Part shown: positions 8,091 to 16,629 of the stretch, one piece after another
How the letters are laid out: each line of letters opens with the position of its first letter
How positions within the stretch are numbered: position 1 is the stretch's first letter
Assembly: GCA_945787885.1 (NCBI GenBank)
Contig: CALZJF010000025.1
Span: forward strand, 1-33,985
Direction of reading: 5' to 3'
Source of the DNA: an uncultured Bacteroidales bacterium
Lineage (GTDB): Bacteria; Bacteroidota; Bacteroidia; Bacteroidales; Bacteroidaceae
DNA: 33,985 nucleotides
Translations under genes and position numbers: made by a program
Notes under the pieces: generated by a model
Seen by the model: only the letters and a program-made list of their open reading frames with translations
Database searches by the model: none
Told to the model about the DNA's origin: nothing

Positions 8091-9683
8091 ATGTCTATGG
8101 GCAACGGATTCAGCCAACGCCAGGAGATGCGGCAGAAGATGCAGCAGACCGCAAATGCCTCGCAGGTGATGCTCTCCAACATCATCGAAATGCCACTCGC
8201 TGACTTTGAACAGCACGTGCAGAACGAACTGGAGAGCAACGAGGCTCTCGAAATATCTGCGCAGGACAATGAGGCAGGAAACGACAAGGCAGACCTGCCT
8301 TCGCCCTACCCTGACTATAGCGAAAACGATGAATACAGCGTGCCGCGAAGCAATACGACGGACGAAGACTACAGCAACTTCATCACCATCGACCAAGTGC
8401 CTGAGGATATGCGGCAACGCTATAACAAGGACATCAGCGCCGGCTTCGCGCCAAGCCATAGCAACAACAGCAGCGGCGAGGACATGATAAACGACAACAG
8501 CGGGACGAGCTACGACAGCCTGCTGGCACAGATAGGCGAGCTCGACCTGACGGAGACGGAGCAGAAAGCCATGGAATATCTCGTAGGCTCGCTTGACGAA
8601 AATGGCTATCTGTCAAAAGACGACGACACGCTGCTTGACGAACTGGCTTTTCAGGAATACATTGACATTGACCACGATACGCTCCACCGCCTCGTGGCTG
8701 CGCTGCAGACGTTCGAGCCGCGTGGCATCGGCGCGCACAACTTGCAGGAGTGCATGCTCCTGCAGCTCAACGACACGGAGGGCGATGCCAACCGCAACAA
8801 TCTGACGCGGCGCCTGGCACGAAAGGTCGTGAGAGACCTCTTCGACCATCTGGCACACGCACGCTGGCAGAAGATTCAGGACATCCTCGATGTTGATAAT
8901 GCCACCATCGGCGAGATACAAAGCCTCATCAGACGCCTGAACCCGCGCCCGGGCTACGGGCTCTACGAGAGCGCAAGCTATAGCGCGCCAAGCATCATCC
9001 CGGACTTCTACGTCAGCGTCGATAAGGCGGGCGAGGTCAGCGTGAGGATGGAAAACGGCAGCCTGCCTCCGCTAAAGGTCAGCACCTCGCATCAGGAAAT
9101 CGTGGAGGAGCACGACAGCGCACTGCTTCGGGCCAAGCGCGAGGGCAAAACCCTGCAGTTCAACCGCAGGCAACAGGAGGCTTACGACTATGCCATACAC
9201 AAGGTGGAGGCTGCCAAGGCTTTCATTGACTGCGTGCGACGACGTCAGGCCACGCTGCTCGGCGTGATGACGTGCATTGCGCAGCGACAGCGCGACTTCT
9301 TCGTATCTGAAGACGACGAAACGCTCCTCAAACCTCTTCGCCTTCAGGACATTGCCGACGAGGTTCAGGTAGATACGAGCACCGTCTCGCGGGCGGTGAA
9401 TGCGAAATTCGTGCGGACGGACTATGGCACGTATCCGCTGAAGTTCTTCTTCGTCTCTGAGTTTGTCAGCGCAAGCGGCGAAACGGTGGTGCAGCGCAAG
9501 GCGATGATGGCGGTGAAAAGCATCATCGAAGGCGAAGACCCCGTGGCTCCCTTCTCTGACAGCAGGATTGCGGAAATCCTGAAAGAGCAGGAGGGACTCG
9601 ACGTGGCACGCCGCACCGTGGCAAAGTATCGCGAACGCCTGAAAATTCCCGTGGCACAACTGAGGAGGAAGATCAGCAAGTAA
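8091..9683 (+). CDS. rpoN: RNA polymerase sigma-54 factor
   Basis: The alternative sigma factor that needs AAA+ enhancer-binding proteins to open promoters. The 530-residue protein has the three expected regions. First is a Gln-rich N-terminal activator-interacting region (FSQRQEMRQKMQQ, then SNIIEMPLADFEQHVQNELESNEALE). An acidic linker (about 60-140) follows. The core-binding and DNA-binding regions contain a helix-turn-helix (LRLQDIADEVQVDTSTVSRAVNAKFVRT) and the diagnostic RpoN box ARRTVAKYRE (residues 506-515). ATG at 8091 is used; the third codon is also Met and could be the start. No sigma-54 activator is in the window. A 21-bp minisatellite starts one base after the stop. Confidence 0.97.
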   Translation: MSMGNGFSQRQEMRQKMQQTANASQVMLSNIIEMPLADFEQHVQNELESNEALEISAQDNEAGNDKADLPSPYPDYSENDEYSVPRSNTTDEDYSNFITIDQVPEDMRQRYNKDISAGFAPSHSNNSSGEDMINDNSGTSYDSLLAQIGELDLTETEQKAMEYLVGSLDENGYLSKDDDTLLDELAFQEYIDIDHDTLHRLVAALQTFEPRGIGAHNLQECMLLQLNDTEGDANRNNLTRRLARKVVRDLFDHLAHARWQKIQDILDVDNATIGEIQSLIRRLNPRPGYGLYESASYSAPSIIPDFYVSVDKAGEVSVRMENGSLPPLKVSTSHQEIVEEHDSALLRAKREGKTLQFNRRQQEAYDYAIHKVEAAKAFIDCVRRRQATLLGVMTCIAQRQRDFFVSEDDETLLKPLRLQDIADEVQVDTSTVSRAVNAKFVRTDYGTYPLKFFFVSEFVSASGETVVQRKAMMAVKSIIEGEDPVAPFSDSRIAEILKEQEGLDVARRTVAKYRERLKIPVAQLRRKISK

Positions 9684-9841
9684 CCGTTTCCCATAGGTAG
9701 GCAACCGTTCCCCATAGGTAGGCAAACGTTCCCCATAGGTGGGCAAACATTCCCCATAGATAGGCAAACGTTCCTCATAGGTGGGCAAACATTCCTCATA
9801 GGTAGGCAAACGTTCCCCATAGGTAGGCAAACGCTTCCCAT
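9684..9841. repeat. 21-bp minisatellite (about 7.5 units)
   Basis: Seven full 21-bp units plus a partial one follow the rpoN stop directly. The unit is close to ACGTTCCCCATAGGTAGGCAA, with scattered single-base changes (CGT/CAT, CCC/CTC, GTAGG/GTGGG). Because 21 is divisible by three, a minus-strand frame stays open through it, reading PMGNVCL repeats, but I see no gene there. The copy number is likely to vary between strains. Confidence 0.95.
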
Positions 9842-9886
9842 CCACTCTTTCCCCCTCGCCCTACTCCACCCCCTTTTCTCCCCATC

Positions 9887-10504
9887 ATGAACAACCGCTA
9901 CATCCTGCTTGCAGCACGCCTTATCTCTGTTCTCTTCACACCGTTCTATCTGCCGACGGTGGCATTCATTGTGCTCCTGATGTTCAGCTATCTGAAAGCA
10001 CTGCCCGTGAGCTATAAGTGTGCCATGGTGGGCTTCGTCTATATCTTCACCGTGCTCCTCCCGCGAATGCTGATTTATATCTATCGGCGCGTGAACGGAT
10101 GGACGCAGCACCAGATGAGCCGCCGGGAACGCCGATACGTGCCTTACACCATCAGCATCGTCTGCTACTCTGCCCTGCTCATCATCATGGAGTCGCTCCA
10201 TCTTCCCCACTTCACGTCTGCCATCGTAGCGGCGGCGCTGCTGATACAGGTGATATGCGCCTTCGTGAACAATTGGCTGAAAGTCAGCACGCACGCTGCG
10301 GCATCGGGAGGAGTCATTGGAATGCTCTTCGCCTTCTCCATCATCTTCAACTTCAATGCCGTCAATTGGCTGGCGCTCTGCGTATTTCTCTGCGGATGCG
10401 TCTGCACGGCGCGAATGCTCCTGAGGCAACACACCTACAGCGAACTCCTCTTCGGCGTTCTCATTGGCATTGCCAGCGGATGCGGAGCCGTCATTGTCCT
10501 ATAG
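9887..10504 (+). CDS. PAP2-like integral membrane protein
   Basis: A 205-residue, highly hydrophobic protein with five or six predicted transmembrane helices (for example LISVLFTPFYLPTVAFIVLLMF, MVGFVYIFTVLLPRMLIYIY, YTISIVCYSALLIIM). The segment KVSTHAAASGG followed by RQHTYSELLFGVLIGIASG resembles the motifs of PAP2-type phosphatases (an S-x-H near a Gly pair, then R...H with a downstream acidic residue). I infer a membrane lipid or isoprenoid phosphatase. The first PAP2 motif (KxxxxxxRP) is not clear, so activity is uncertain. It is preceded by the minisatellite and followed 60 bp later by purE. Confidence 0.6.
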   Translation: MNNRYILLAARLISVLFTPFYLPTVAFIVLLMFSYLKALPVSYKCAMVGFVYIFTVLLPRMLIYIYRRVNGWTQHQMSRRERRYVPYTISIVCYSALLIIMESLHLPHFTSAIVAAALLIQVICAFVNNWLKVSTHAAASGGVIGMLFAFSIIFNFNAVNWLALCVFLCGCVCTARMLLRQHTYSELLFGVLIGIASGCGAVIVL

Positions 10505-10564
10505 TCCATACATAAGCTGAACACACTACATATCCTGACAACAAACCCCATATACACAATACAC

Positions 10565-11071
10565 ATGAAACCCTTAGTAAGCATCATCATGGGCAGTACC
10601 AGCGACCTGCCCGTCATGGAAAAAGCCGCCAAATATCTTGATGAAATGCACATCCCCTTTGAGATGAACGCTCTCTCCGCACACCGCACGCCGCAGGAGG
10701 TGGAGGAATTTGCCCGCGGCGCAGCTGCCCGCGGCCTGAAGGTCATCATCGCGGGAGCCGGCATGGCGGCAGCACTGCCCGGAGTCATTGCGGCAGGCAC
10801 GACGCTCCCCGTCATCGGAGTGCCCATCAAGGGTATGCTCGACGGCCTCGACGCCTTGCTCAGCATCGTGCAGATGCCTCCCGGAATACCCGTGGCCACG
10901 ACGGGCGTGAACGGCGCACTCAACGCTGCCATTCTGGCTTCTGAAATGCTCGCCCTCGCTGACGAGGAGCTGGCGGCGCGCGTGGCTGACTACAAGGAGG
11001 CGCTGAAGCAGAAGATCGTAAAGGCCAACGCCGAGCTGGCCGACGTACACTACGAATACAAATGCAACTGA
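10565..11071 (+). CDS. purE: N5-carboxyaminoimidazole ribonucleotide mutase (PurE class I)
   Basis: Converts N5-CAIR to CAIR in purine synthesis. The 168-residue protein opens with the nucleotide-binding loop MGSTSDLPVMEKA and contains the active-site SAHRTP motif and the IAGAGMAAALPGV loop, both hallmark features. Its length is normal. It lies upstream of ispG, an arrangement I recognise from other Bacteroidales, but here a palindromic repeat (copy D) has been inserted between the two. Confidence 0.97.
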   Translation: MKPLVSIIMGSTSDLPVMEKAAKYLDEMHIPFEMNALSAHRTPQEVEEFARGAAARGLKVIIAGAGMAAALPGVIAAGTTLPVIGVPIKGMLDGLDALLSIVQMPPGIPVATTGVNGALNAAILASEMLALADEELAARVADYKEALKQKIVKANAELADVHYEYKCN

Positions 11072-11146
11072 AGCGGGAGAAATTCCGCTGACGACGCACC
11101 ATCGCAGCACGCCGCTTCACACGGCAGCACGCCGCTTCACACGTAT

Positions 11147-11335
11147 GGTAGGTTCTATAAATTAGCTTGCGATGTATTTGCGACTATCGTGCCGTAGGCT
11201 TTTGTTTTTCACGAGGGAGCGTAGCGGGCTACGTGACTGAATGAAAGACAAAAAGATACGGTGCGAGAGGCGTGAAGACATCCAAGTAAAACAGAAACAC
11301 TGCCTTACATTGAAAACTAATTGATAGAACCTACC
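11147..11335 (+). repeat. Palindromic element copy D (189 bp, complete, with 4-bp flanking duplication)
   Basis: I use this copy as the orientation reference. The left end is GGTAGGTTCTATAAATTAG, the core is CGTAGCGGGCTACG (around 11220-11233), and the right end is CTAATTGATAGAACCTACC (11317-11335). GTAT directly abuts both ends, a perfect 4-bp direct duplication. The left arm (GATGTATTTGCGACTATCGTGCCGTA) and the complement of the right arm are similar along their length, so a transcript would fold into one long imperfect hairpin. It ends 23 bp before the ispG start. Confidence 0.95.
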
Positions 11336-11358
11336 GTATAACTACTTGACATTCAATC

Positions 11359-13170
11359 ATGGCGACAAACCTTTTCAACTATACGCCGCGCAAAAGCCAC
11401 GTCATTCGCATAGGCGGCATGACGCTGGGCGGAGGCTCGCCCCTCCGTCTGCAAAGCATGACGACACGCGCCACTACCGACACGGAGGGCTGCGTAGAAC
11501 AGTGCATCCGCATCATTGAGGCGGGAGGCGACATCGTACGCCTCACCACGCAGGGAACACGCGAAGCCGAAAATCTGCGAAACATCAAGGCGGAGCTGCG
11601 CAGACGAGGCTACGCTACCCCACTCGTCGCCGACGTCCACTTCAATCCCAACGTGGCCGACGTGGCAGCAGGAATCGTGGAAAAGGTGCGTATCAACCCC
11701 GGAAACTACATTGATCCTGCCCGAACCTTCAAGAGTCTGGAATATACCGACGAGGAATATGCGGCTGAACTACAACGCTTAGAGGAACGCTTCACCCGTC
11801 TGCTCGACATTTGCCGCGAGCACCACACTGCCCTGCGCATCGGCGTGAACCACGGCAGCCTATCTGACCGCATCATGTCGCGATACGGCGATACGCCGGA
11901 AGGCATCGTGGAGAGCTGCATGGAGTTTCTCAGGGTCTGCCAGCACCAGCAATTCAGCGACGTCGTCATCAGCATCAAGGCGAGCAACACCGTCGTCATG
12001 GTGCAGAGCGTGAGGATGCTCGCAGAAGCTATGGAGCAGGAAGGCATGGACTATCCTCTCCACCTCGGAGTGACGGAGGCGGGCGAGGGCGAGGACGGGC
12101 GCATCAAGAGCGCGGTGGGCATCGGAGCACTGCTGGCAGACGGCATTGGCGACACCATCCGTGTCTCGCTGAGCGAGGAGCCAGAGGCTGAGATTCCCGT
12201 GGCATACAAGCTGGCGGCGTACATCGCACAGACGCGGTCAGGACATCCGCACATTCCCGCCCTGCCAGCACCCGAATTTTCCTACGCTCATCCGAAACGC
12301 CGGCACGACGTTGTGCCGGAGGTCATCAGCTATGGCAGCGAAGGCGCGGGAAAGGCGGATTTGATTTATGGCCATGACATCGTTGACGCTCCGAACTGGA
12401 CGCCGGCCGAAGGCACATATCCTGCCTATACGCCTCAGACTCTGCTGTTTGCGCCGATGCACCGCGCCAGGCGGAAATTCCTCTTCCTCAGCTATCCGCA
12501 ACTGACGGAGGAGGTGCGGGCTGCACTGCGTGCCATGCCAGAGTTCACGGTCATCGCTCAATCCGCACACCGAAATCCCACGGGGGAGATACGCGCGCTG
12601 ATTCATGAGTTGTGGCGCGAGGGAATCGACAATCGCGTCGTCGTCTGCCTGCAATCGCAGATGGACAATCGTGAGGACTTCCAGATCTCCGTTGCTGCCG
12701 ACTTGGGCGGACTGCTATTCGATGGGCTCTGCGACGGACTGATGCTGATGGACGAGAGGCTTCCTAACAGCCTCGTCGTAGATACGGCCTTCAGCATCCT
12801 TCAGGCGGCACGCCTGCGCATGACTAAGACGGAATACATTTCCTGCCCTGGCTGCGGACGCACGCTCTACGACCTGCAAGGCACCATCGCACGCATCAAG
12901 ACTGCAACGCAACACCTGAAGGGACTGAAGATTGGCATCATGGGATGTATCGTAAACGGGCCGGGCGAAATGGCAGACGCCGACTATGGCTACGTGGGTG
13001 CGGCACGCGGAAAGGTGAGTCTCTATCGCGGAAAAACCTGCGTGGAGAAGAATATTCCTGAGTCAGAGGCTGTGGCCCGCCTGCTCGAACTCATCGAAAG
13101 TGACCGCGCGGCAGAAAAGGGTGGGGCAGACGCGCCGCCCGCCGATGGCGAGGCTGCCTGCCGACAATAG
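11359..13170 (+). CDS. ispG: 4-hydroxy-3-methylbut-2-en-1-yl diphosphate synthase, long form
   Basis: The penultimate step of the MEP isoprenoid pathway, converting MEcPP to HMBPP with a [4Fe-4S] cluster. The 603-residue form is the long type with an insertion domain between the TIM barrel and the Fe-S domain, as known from Bacteroidota, Chlamydiae and plants. The N-terminal barrel has IGGMTLGGGSPLRLQSMT and LVADVHFNPNVA. The C-terminal domain carries the cluster ligands C496 and C499 (SCPGCGRTLYDLQ), C530 (IMGCIVNGPGE) and E537. The bulk of the insertion lies about residues 290-480. It makes precursors for the polyprenyl synthase encoded at 1797-2774. Copy D of the palindromic repeat abuts its 5' side, so any promoter must lie in the repeat or upstream of purE. 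Confidence 0.97.
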   Translation: MATNLFNYTPRKSHVIRIGGMTLGGGSPLRLQSMTTRATTDTEGCVEQCIRIIEAGGDIVRLTTQGTREAENLRNIKAELRRRGYATPLVADVHFNPNVADVAAGIVEKVRINPGNYIDPARTFKSLEYTDEEYAAELQRLEERFTRLLDICREHHTALRIGVNHGSLSDRIMSRYGDTPEGIVESCMEFLRVCQHQQFSDVVISIKASNTVVMVQSVRMLAEAMEQEGMDYPLHLGVTEAGEGEDGRIKSAVGIGALLADGIGDTIRVSLSEEPEAEIPVAYKLAAYIAQTRSGHPHIPALPAPEFSYAHPKRRHDVVPEVISYGSEGAGKADLIYGHDIVDAPNWTPAEGTYPAYTPQTLLFAPMHRARRKFLFLSYPQLTEEVRAALRAMPEFTVIAQSAHRNPTGEIRALIHELWREGIDNRVVVCLQSQMDNREDFQISVAADLGGLLFDGLCDGLMLMDERLPNSLVVDTAFSILQAARLRMTKTEYISCPGCGRTLYDLQGTIARIKTATQHLKGLKIGIMGCIVNGPGEMADADYGYVGAARGKVSLYRGKTCVEKNIPESEAVARLLELIESDRAAEKGGADAPPADGEAACRQ

Positions 13171-13270
13171 GCCGCACGCCCGAACGCCTGAACTTGTCGG
13201 GGCCGCAGGCAGCGCGGCTACCGCCTACGCCTGCCGTCTTTCCTTTGCTGACTGCTGACTATCCATATTT
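13171..13270. other. Spacer after ispG
   Basis: GC-rich sequence with a weak hairpin (GCAGGC near 13206 with GCCTGC near 13229) that may end ispG transcription. There is no T tract, and I see no gene here. Confidence 0.3.
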
Positions 13271-13484
13271 TAGTAGGTGATGAAAATGATTTTCATGCTT
13301 GAACGCACTGCTTGGAGGCAGGCTTTTGTCTTGAAATACAGGAGCATGGCGGCTATGTGACTGAATGAAAGACAAAAAGATACGGTGCGAGAGGCGTGAA
13401 GACATCCAAGCAAGACAGAAACACTGCCTTACATTGAAAACTAATTGACAGAACCTACCTGAAATAATCTTTATTACCTACTTA
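13271..13484 (+). repeat. Palindromic element copy E: chimera of families 1 and 2
   Basis: The left part (TAGTAGGTGATGAAAAT through CTTGAAATACAGGAGCATGG) matches the family-2 element at 17329-17524. From GGCTATGTGACTGAATGAAA onward the sequence is the family-1 right half, ending in CTAATTGACAGAACCTACC (13441-13459). A family-2 end, AATAATCTTTATTACCTACTTA (split here as AATAATCTTT and ATTACCTACTTA), then closes it. The switch occurs at the shared GC-rich core. The downstream start codon lies 4 nt past its end. Confidence 0.85.
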
Positions 13485-13487
13485 TAT

Positions 13488-14753
13488 ATGTCCACGGCTT
13501 CCCCCTTCTCGCACCTTTTCTATCTGATGGCCAAACCTGCCGGCCCGCTGTGCAACATGAAGTGCGAATACTGCTACTACCTTGAAAAAGAACGCCTCTA
13601 CCGCAGCGAAAAGCCTGAGGGGGAGGGTAGCGGCGGACTCTTCATGAGCGATGAGCTGCTGGAGAAATTCATCCGCGACTATATCGGTGCCCACACGCGC
13701 CGCGAGGTTCTCTTCACGTGGCACGGCGGCGAGGCGCTGCTCCGCCCGCTCAGCTTCTACGAGCGCATTGTCCGGCTACAGAAAAAGTATGCAGGCGAAC
13801 ACGTCATCGACAACTGCATTCAGACGAACGGCACGCTGCTGAACGACGATTGGTGCAGATTCTTCAGAAGAAACCATTGGCTCGTGGGCATCAGCATTGA
13901 CGGGCCCGAGGAGTTTCACAATGAATTTCGACGGATGAAGGGGGGCGCGCCATCGTGGAAGAAGGTGATGGGAGGCATACATCTGCTCAAACGCCACGGT
14001 GTGGAATGGAATGCCATGGCGGTAGTGAATGATTTTAATGCTGACTATCCCCTGGATTTCTACCGCTTCTTCCGCGACATGGGGTGCCGCTACTTGCAAT
14101 TCACCCCCATCGTCGAGCGGCTTCTGCCCCACAGCGATGGCAGACAGCTGGCTGCGGCAGACGAAACGCAGGGCGAAGTGGCAGATTTCTCCGTCACGCC
14201 AGAGCAGTGGGGCAACTTCCTCTGCAAAATCTTCGACGAATGGGTGCGCCACGATGTCGGCACCATGTTCGTGCAAATCTTCGACGCCACTCTTGCCAAC
14301 TGGGTGGGGGCGACGCCCGGACTTTGCAGCATGGCGCGCACCTGCGGACATGCCGGAGCCATGGAATGGAATGGCGATGTCTATTCATGCGACCATTTCG
14401 TGTTTCCGGCGTATCGCTTGGGAAACATCTTGACTGACAATATCCTGGACATGATGCTCTCCGAACGCCAGACGCGCTTCGGAATGGCGAAGGCCTCACT
14501 GCCGCGGCTCTGCAGGGAATGCCGATGGCGCAATCTCTGCAACGGCGAATGTCCGAAAAACCGCTTCTGCACGACGCCGGACGGCGAGCCGGGCTGGAAC
14601 TATCTCTGCGCGGGCTACCGGCAATACTTCGAACACACCGCACCTTACATGGAATACATGAAACAGCGGCTTGAACGACACGAACCGCCTGCCATGATCA
14701 TGGATGCCATTGCGCGCGGAGAACTTCTACCGCCAAGAAATCATCAGAACTGA
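13488..14753 (+). CDS. Anaerobic sulfatase-maturating enzyme (radical SAM, SPASM)
   Basis: Oxidises an active-site Cys or Ser of sulfatases to formylglycine, using S-adenosylmethionine and three [4Fe-4S] clusters. The radical SAM motif is C22-N-M-K-C26-E-Y-C29 near the N-terminus, in the PAGPLCNMKCEYCYYL context typical of these maturases. FTWHGGEALLRP, QTNGTLLNDDW and GISIDGPEEFHN are further family blocks. The C-terminal SPASM region has the Cys series CSMARTCGHAG, YSCDHFV, LCRECRWRNLCNGECPKNRF. At 421 residues it is of normal length. No sulfatase is in the window, so the substrates are encoded elsewhere. ATG 13488 directly follows a chimeric repeat. The sialidase gene follows after 76 bp. 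Confidence 0.92.
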   Translation: MSTASPFSHLFYLMAKPAGPLCNMKCEYCYYLEKERLYRSEKPEGEGSGGLFMSDELLEKFIRDYIGAHTRREVLFTWHGGEALLRPLSFYERIVRLQKKYAGEHVIDNCIQTNGTLLNDDWCRFFRRNHWLVGISIDGPEEFHNEFRRMKGGAPSWKKVMGGIHLLKRHGVEWNAMAVVNDFNADYPLDFYRFFRDMGCRYLQFTPIVERLLPHSDGRQLAAADETQGEVADFSVTPEQWGNFLCKIFDEWVRHDVGTMFVQIFDATLANWVGATPGLCSMARTCGHAGAMEWNGDVYSCDHFVFPAYRLGNILTDNILDMMLSERQTRFGMAKASLPRLCRECRWRNLCNGECPKNRFCTTPDGEPGWNYLCAGYRQYFEHTAPYMEYMKQRLERHEPPAMIMDAIARGELLPPRNHQN

Positions 14754-14829
14754 TGACGGCGGGACACTGCAGAACCTGCCTTCTGAAAATCTTGCCTTTT
14801 GAAATTTCACACATCACAACCATCTTACT

Positions 14830-16161
14830 ATGAAAAGACTCCTTACATTCATCATTTGCATGGCAGCTGCCACGGCAGTCATGGCGCAGCAGGCGGAGAC
14901 CACTGTCCCTGCCGCCAAGAGCATCTGCACGCTCTCCGTGGAGCAACCACTGTTCAAGACCTATCAGGGAGCCAAAGTGCCTTACCGTATTCCTGCCATC
15001 GCCACTGCCCACAATGGCAATCTCATTGCCGTCAGCGATTATCGCTACTGCGGCGGAGACATTGGCTTCGGGCGCGTAGATCTTCACTATCGCATCTCTG
15101 ACGACAACGGACTTCACTGGTCGAAGGAATTTACCATGGCTGAGGGTGACGGCATAGACGGCAGCACACGCTGCGGCTACGGCGATGCCGCCATCGTGGC
15201 CGACAGTCGTTCGAGCGAGGTGCTCGTGGTTTGTGTCACGGGAAACACCGTCTATGGGCATTCCACCACTACACGGCAGAACCCCAACCGTGTGGCCATC
15301 ATCCGCTCGTATGACAATGGCGAAACTTGGAATGCCCCGGAGGAAATCACGGAGAGCATCTACAGCCTGTTCGACAAGAGCAAGCTCGGCCCCGTCCAGA
15401 GTCTCTTCTTCGGCAGCGGAAGAATTTGCCAGAGCCGCATCATCAAGGTGGGGAAATACTATCGCATCTACGCCGCCCTCTGCGCTCGTCCGGGCGGCAA
15501 CCGCGTGGTGTATTCCGACGACTTCGGACGCTCCTGGCATTCGCTGGGCACCATCGACGAAAGCCCTGCTCCCGCGGGCGACGAGCCTAAGATTGAGGAG
15601 CTGCCGAGCGGCGATGTCGTGCTCTCCAGCCGTGCTTGGGGCGGACGCCACTACAATATCTTCAATTACATATCGCGCCGCAAGGCCACGGGGCTTTGGC
15701 AGGAGGTGGCCGTCAGCAATGAGCAGGAGGGTGGAGTAGTGGCGCAGCAGAATGCCTGCAACGGCGAGATTCTCATCGTTGACTGCATCTGCAACGCCAA
15801 TGGCAAAACCATCCCCGTCGCCCTGCAAAGCGTTCCGCTCGGGCCTGGGCGCAGCCGCGTGGGCATCTATTACAAGCCGCTGCACTCTAAGTTTGACTAC
15901 GCCACTCCCGTCAATTTCGCGTCTGACTGGCGAGGCCCCTATCTCGTCAGCGAAATCAACAGTGCCTACTCCACGATGACCCTCCAGTCTGACGGCCGCA
16001 TCGGATTCTTCTATGAGGAAGAGACCTACGGACCGGGAGCTGCCTATACGGAAATGTATATCCCCATATCCGTCAGCGAGATAACGAAGGGCGAATATCG
16101 CGTAAAGCCCTTCAACGACAAGGTGCTGATGCGGCTGCTCACTCCGCAAAAGAAGAAATAA
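14830..16161 (+). CDS. Exo-alpha-sialidase (GH33, BNR/Asp-box)
   Basis: Removes terminal sialic acid from host glycans. MKRLLTFIICMAAATAVMAQ is a signal peptide, so the enzyme is exported. The catalytic-triad arginine lies in the YRIPAI motif (R53). Three Asp-boxes stabilise the six-bladed propeller: SDDNGLHW (90-97), SYDNGETW (160-167) and SDDFGRSW (229-236). A later R-bearing strand is LSSRAWGGRHYN, and the SAYSTM segment is a candidate for the nucleophile tyrosine region. At 443 residues it has only the catalytic propeller and lacks the extra N-terminal domain seen in longer Bacteroidales sialidases. No sialic-acid uptake or catabolism genes are adjacent. Confidence 0.92.
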   Translation: MKRLLTFIICMAAATAVMAQQAETTVPAAKSICTLSVEQPLFKTYQGAKVPYRIPAIATAHNGNLIAVSDYRYCGGDIGFGRVDLHYRISDDNGLHWSKEFTMAEGDGIDGSTRCGYGDAAIVADSRSSEVLVVCVTGNTVYGHSTTTRQNPNRVAIIRSYDNGETWNAPEEITESIYSLFDKSKLGPVQSLFFGSGRICQSRIIKVGKYYRIYAALCARPGGNRVVYSDDFGRSWHSLGTIDESPAPAGDEPKIEELPSGDVVLSSRAWGGRHYNIFNYISRRKATGLWQEVAVSNEQEGGVVAQQNACNGEILIVDCICNANGKTIPVALQSVPLGPGRSRVGIYYKPLHSKFDYATPVNFASDWRGPYLVSEINSAYSTMTLQSDGRIGFFYEEETYGPGAAYTEMYIPISVSEITKGEYRVKPFNDKVLMRLLTPQKKK

Positions 16162-16240
16162 GCGGGGCTATCACAGCCTGTTTGGCAAGGATTCTTCGGG
16201 GCTCGCATGTAGGATGACTTGCTTCTACAGCACATTGCAT
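16162..16240. other. Spacer after the sialidase gene
   Basis: No gene or clear terminator is visible. The stretch leads directly into a family-3 intergenic repeat. Confidence 0.3.
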
Positions 16241-16345
16241 CTCAGAGTGACCATCTTGAGGCGAAAAACGGCCATTTTCCGGGGTCAAGGCAATCACTTT
16301 CCGGGGTGAAAACAATCACTTGGGAAGCCGGAGCTCAGCTGAAGG
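16241..16345 (+). repeat. Intergenic repeat family 3, copy 2
   Basis: It begins CTCAGAGTGACCATCTTGAG and contains short direct repeats around CAATCACTTTCCGGGGTGAA. It ends GAAGCCGGAGCTCAGCTGAAGG. The order of words is the same as at 7348-7451. The remaining sequence to 16629 shows no convincing gene. Confidence 0.7.
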
Positions 16346-16629
16346 ATTCCAAAGCCCACGACTTTCGCCACGGCCGCACACTTCATGCCAGCCCGAACTG
16401 AGCGGATTTCATGCGCTGGGGGGGAGCAAAATTGGATTTCCTGAGTCAGATTCATCAACGGCACAACAGGAATCACGCCCCGCATAGTTCCGCGGATGAA
16501 GGCTGCCCACTCGCCACTTCCCAAAGACCAATTCTTGCCGCTTGCCTGCCTACCTGAAAATCCGCCTTGTGCCTAAGAAAAATTGAAAACCACTAAACCC
16601 TCATTTTCATCACCTGCATAAAAAACCCT
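16346..16629. other. Intergenic stretch without recognised features
   Basis: I see no coding frame, promoter box or terminator that I can support. A GC-rich stretch near 16410-16425 (CTGGGGGGG) precedes an AT-rich leader ahead of the methyltransferase start. Confidence 0.3.

Noticed and set aside
9422-10432. Minus-strand frame reading PMGNVCL repeats across the minisatellite
   Set aside because: The frame stays open because the unit is 21 bp. Its ends lie antisense to rpoN and the PAP2-like gene, and no start or family signal is visible.
14698-16149. 483-codon minus-strand frame over the sialidase gene
   Set aside because: It is an antisense shadow. The sialidase on the plus strand has a signal peptide, RIP motif and Asp-boxes, and the antisense translation shows nothing comparable.
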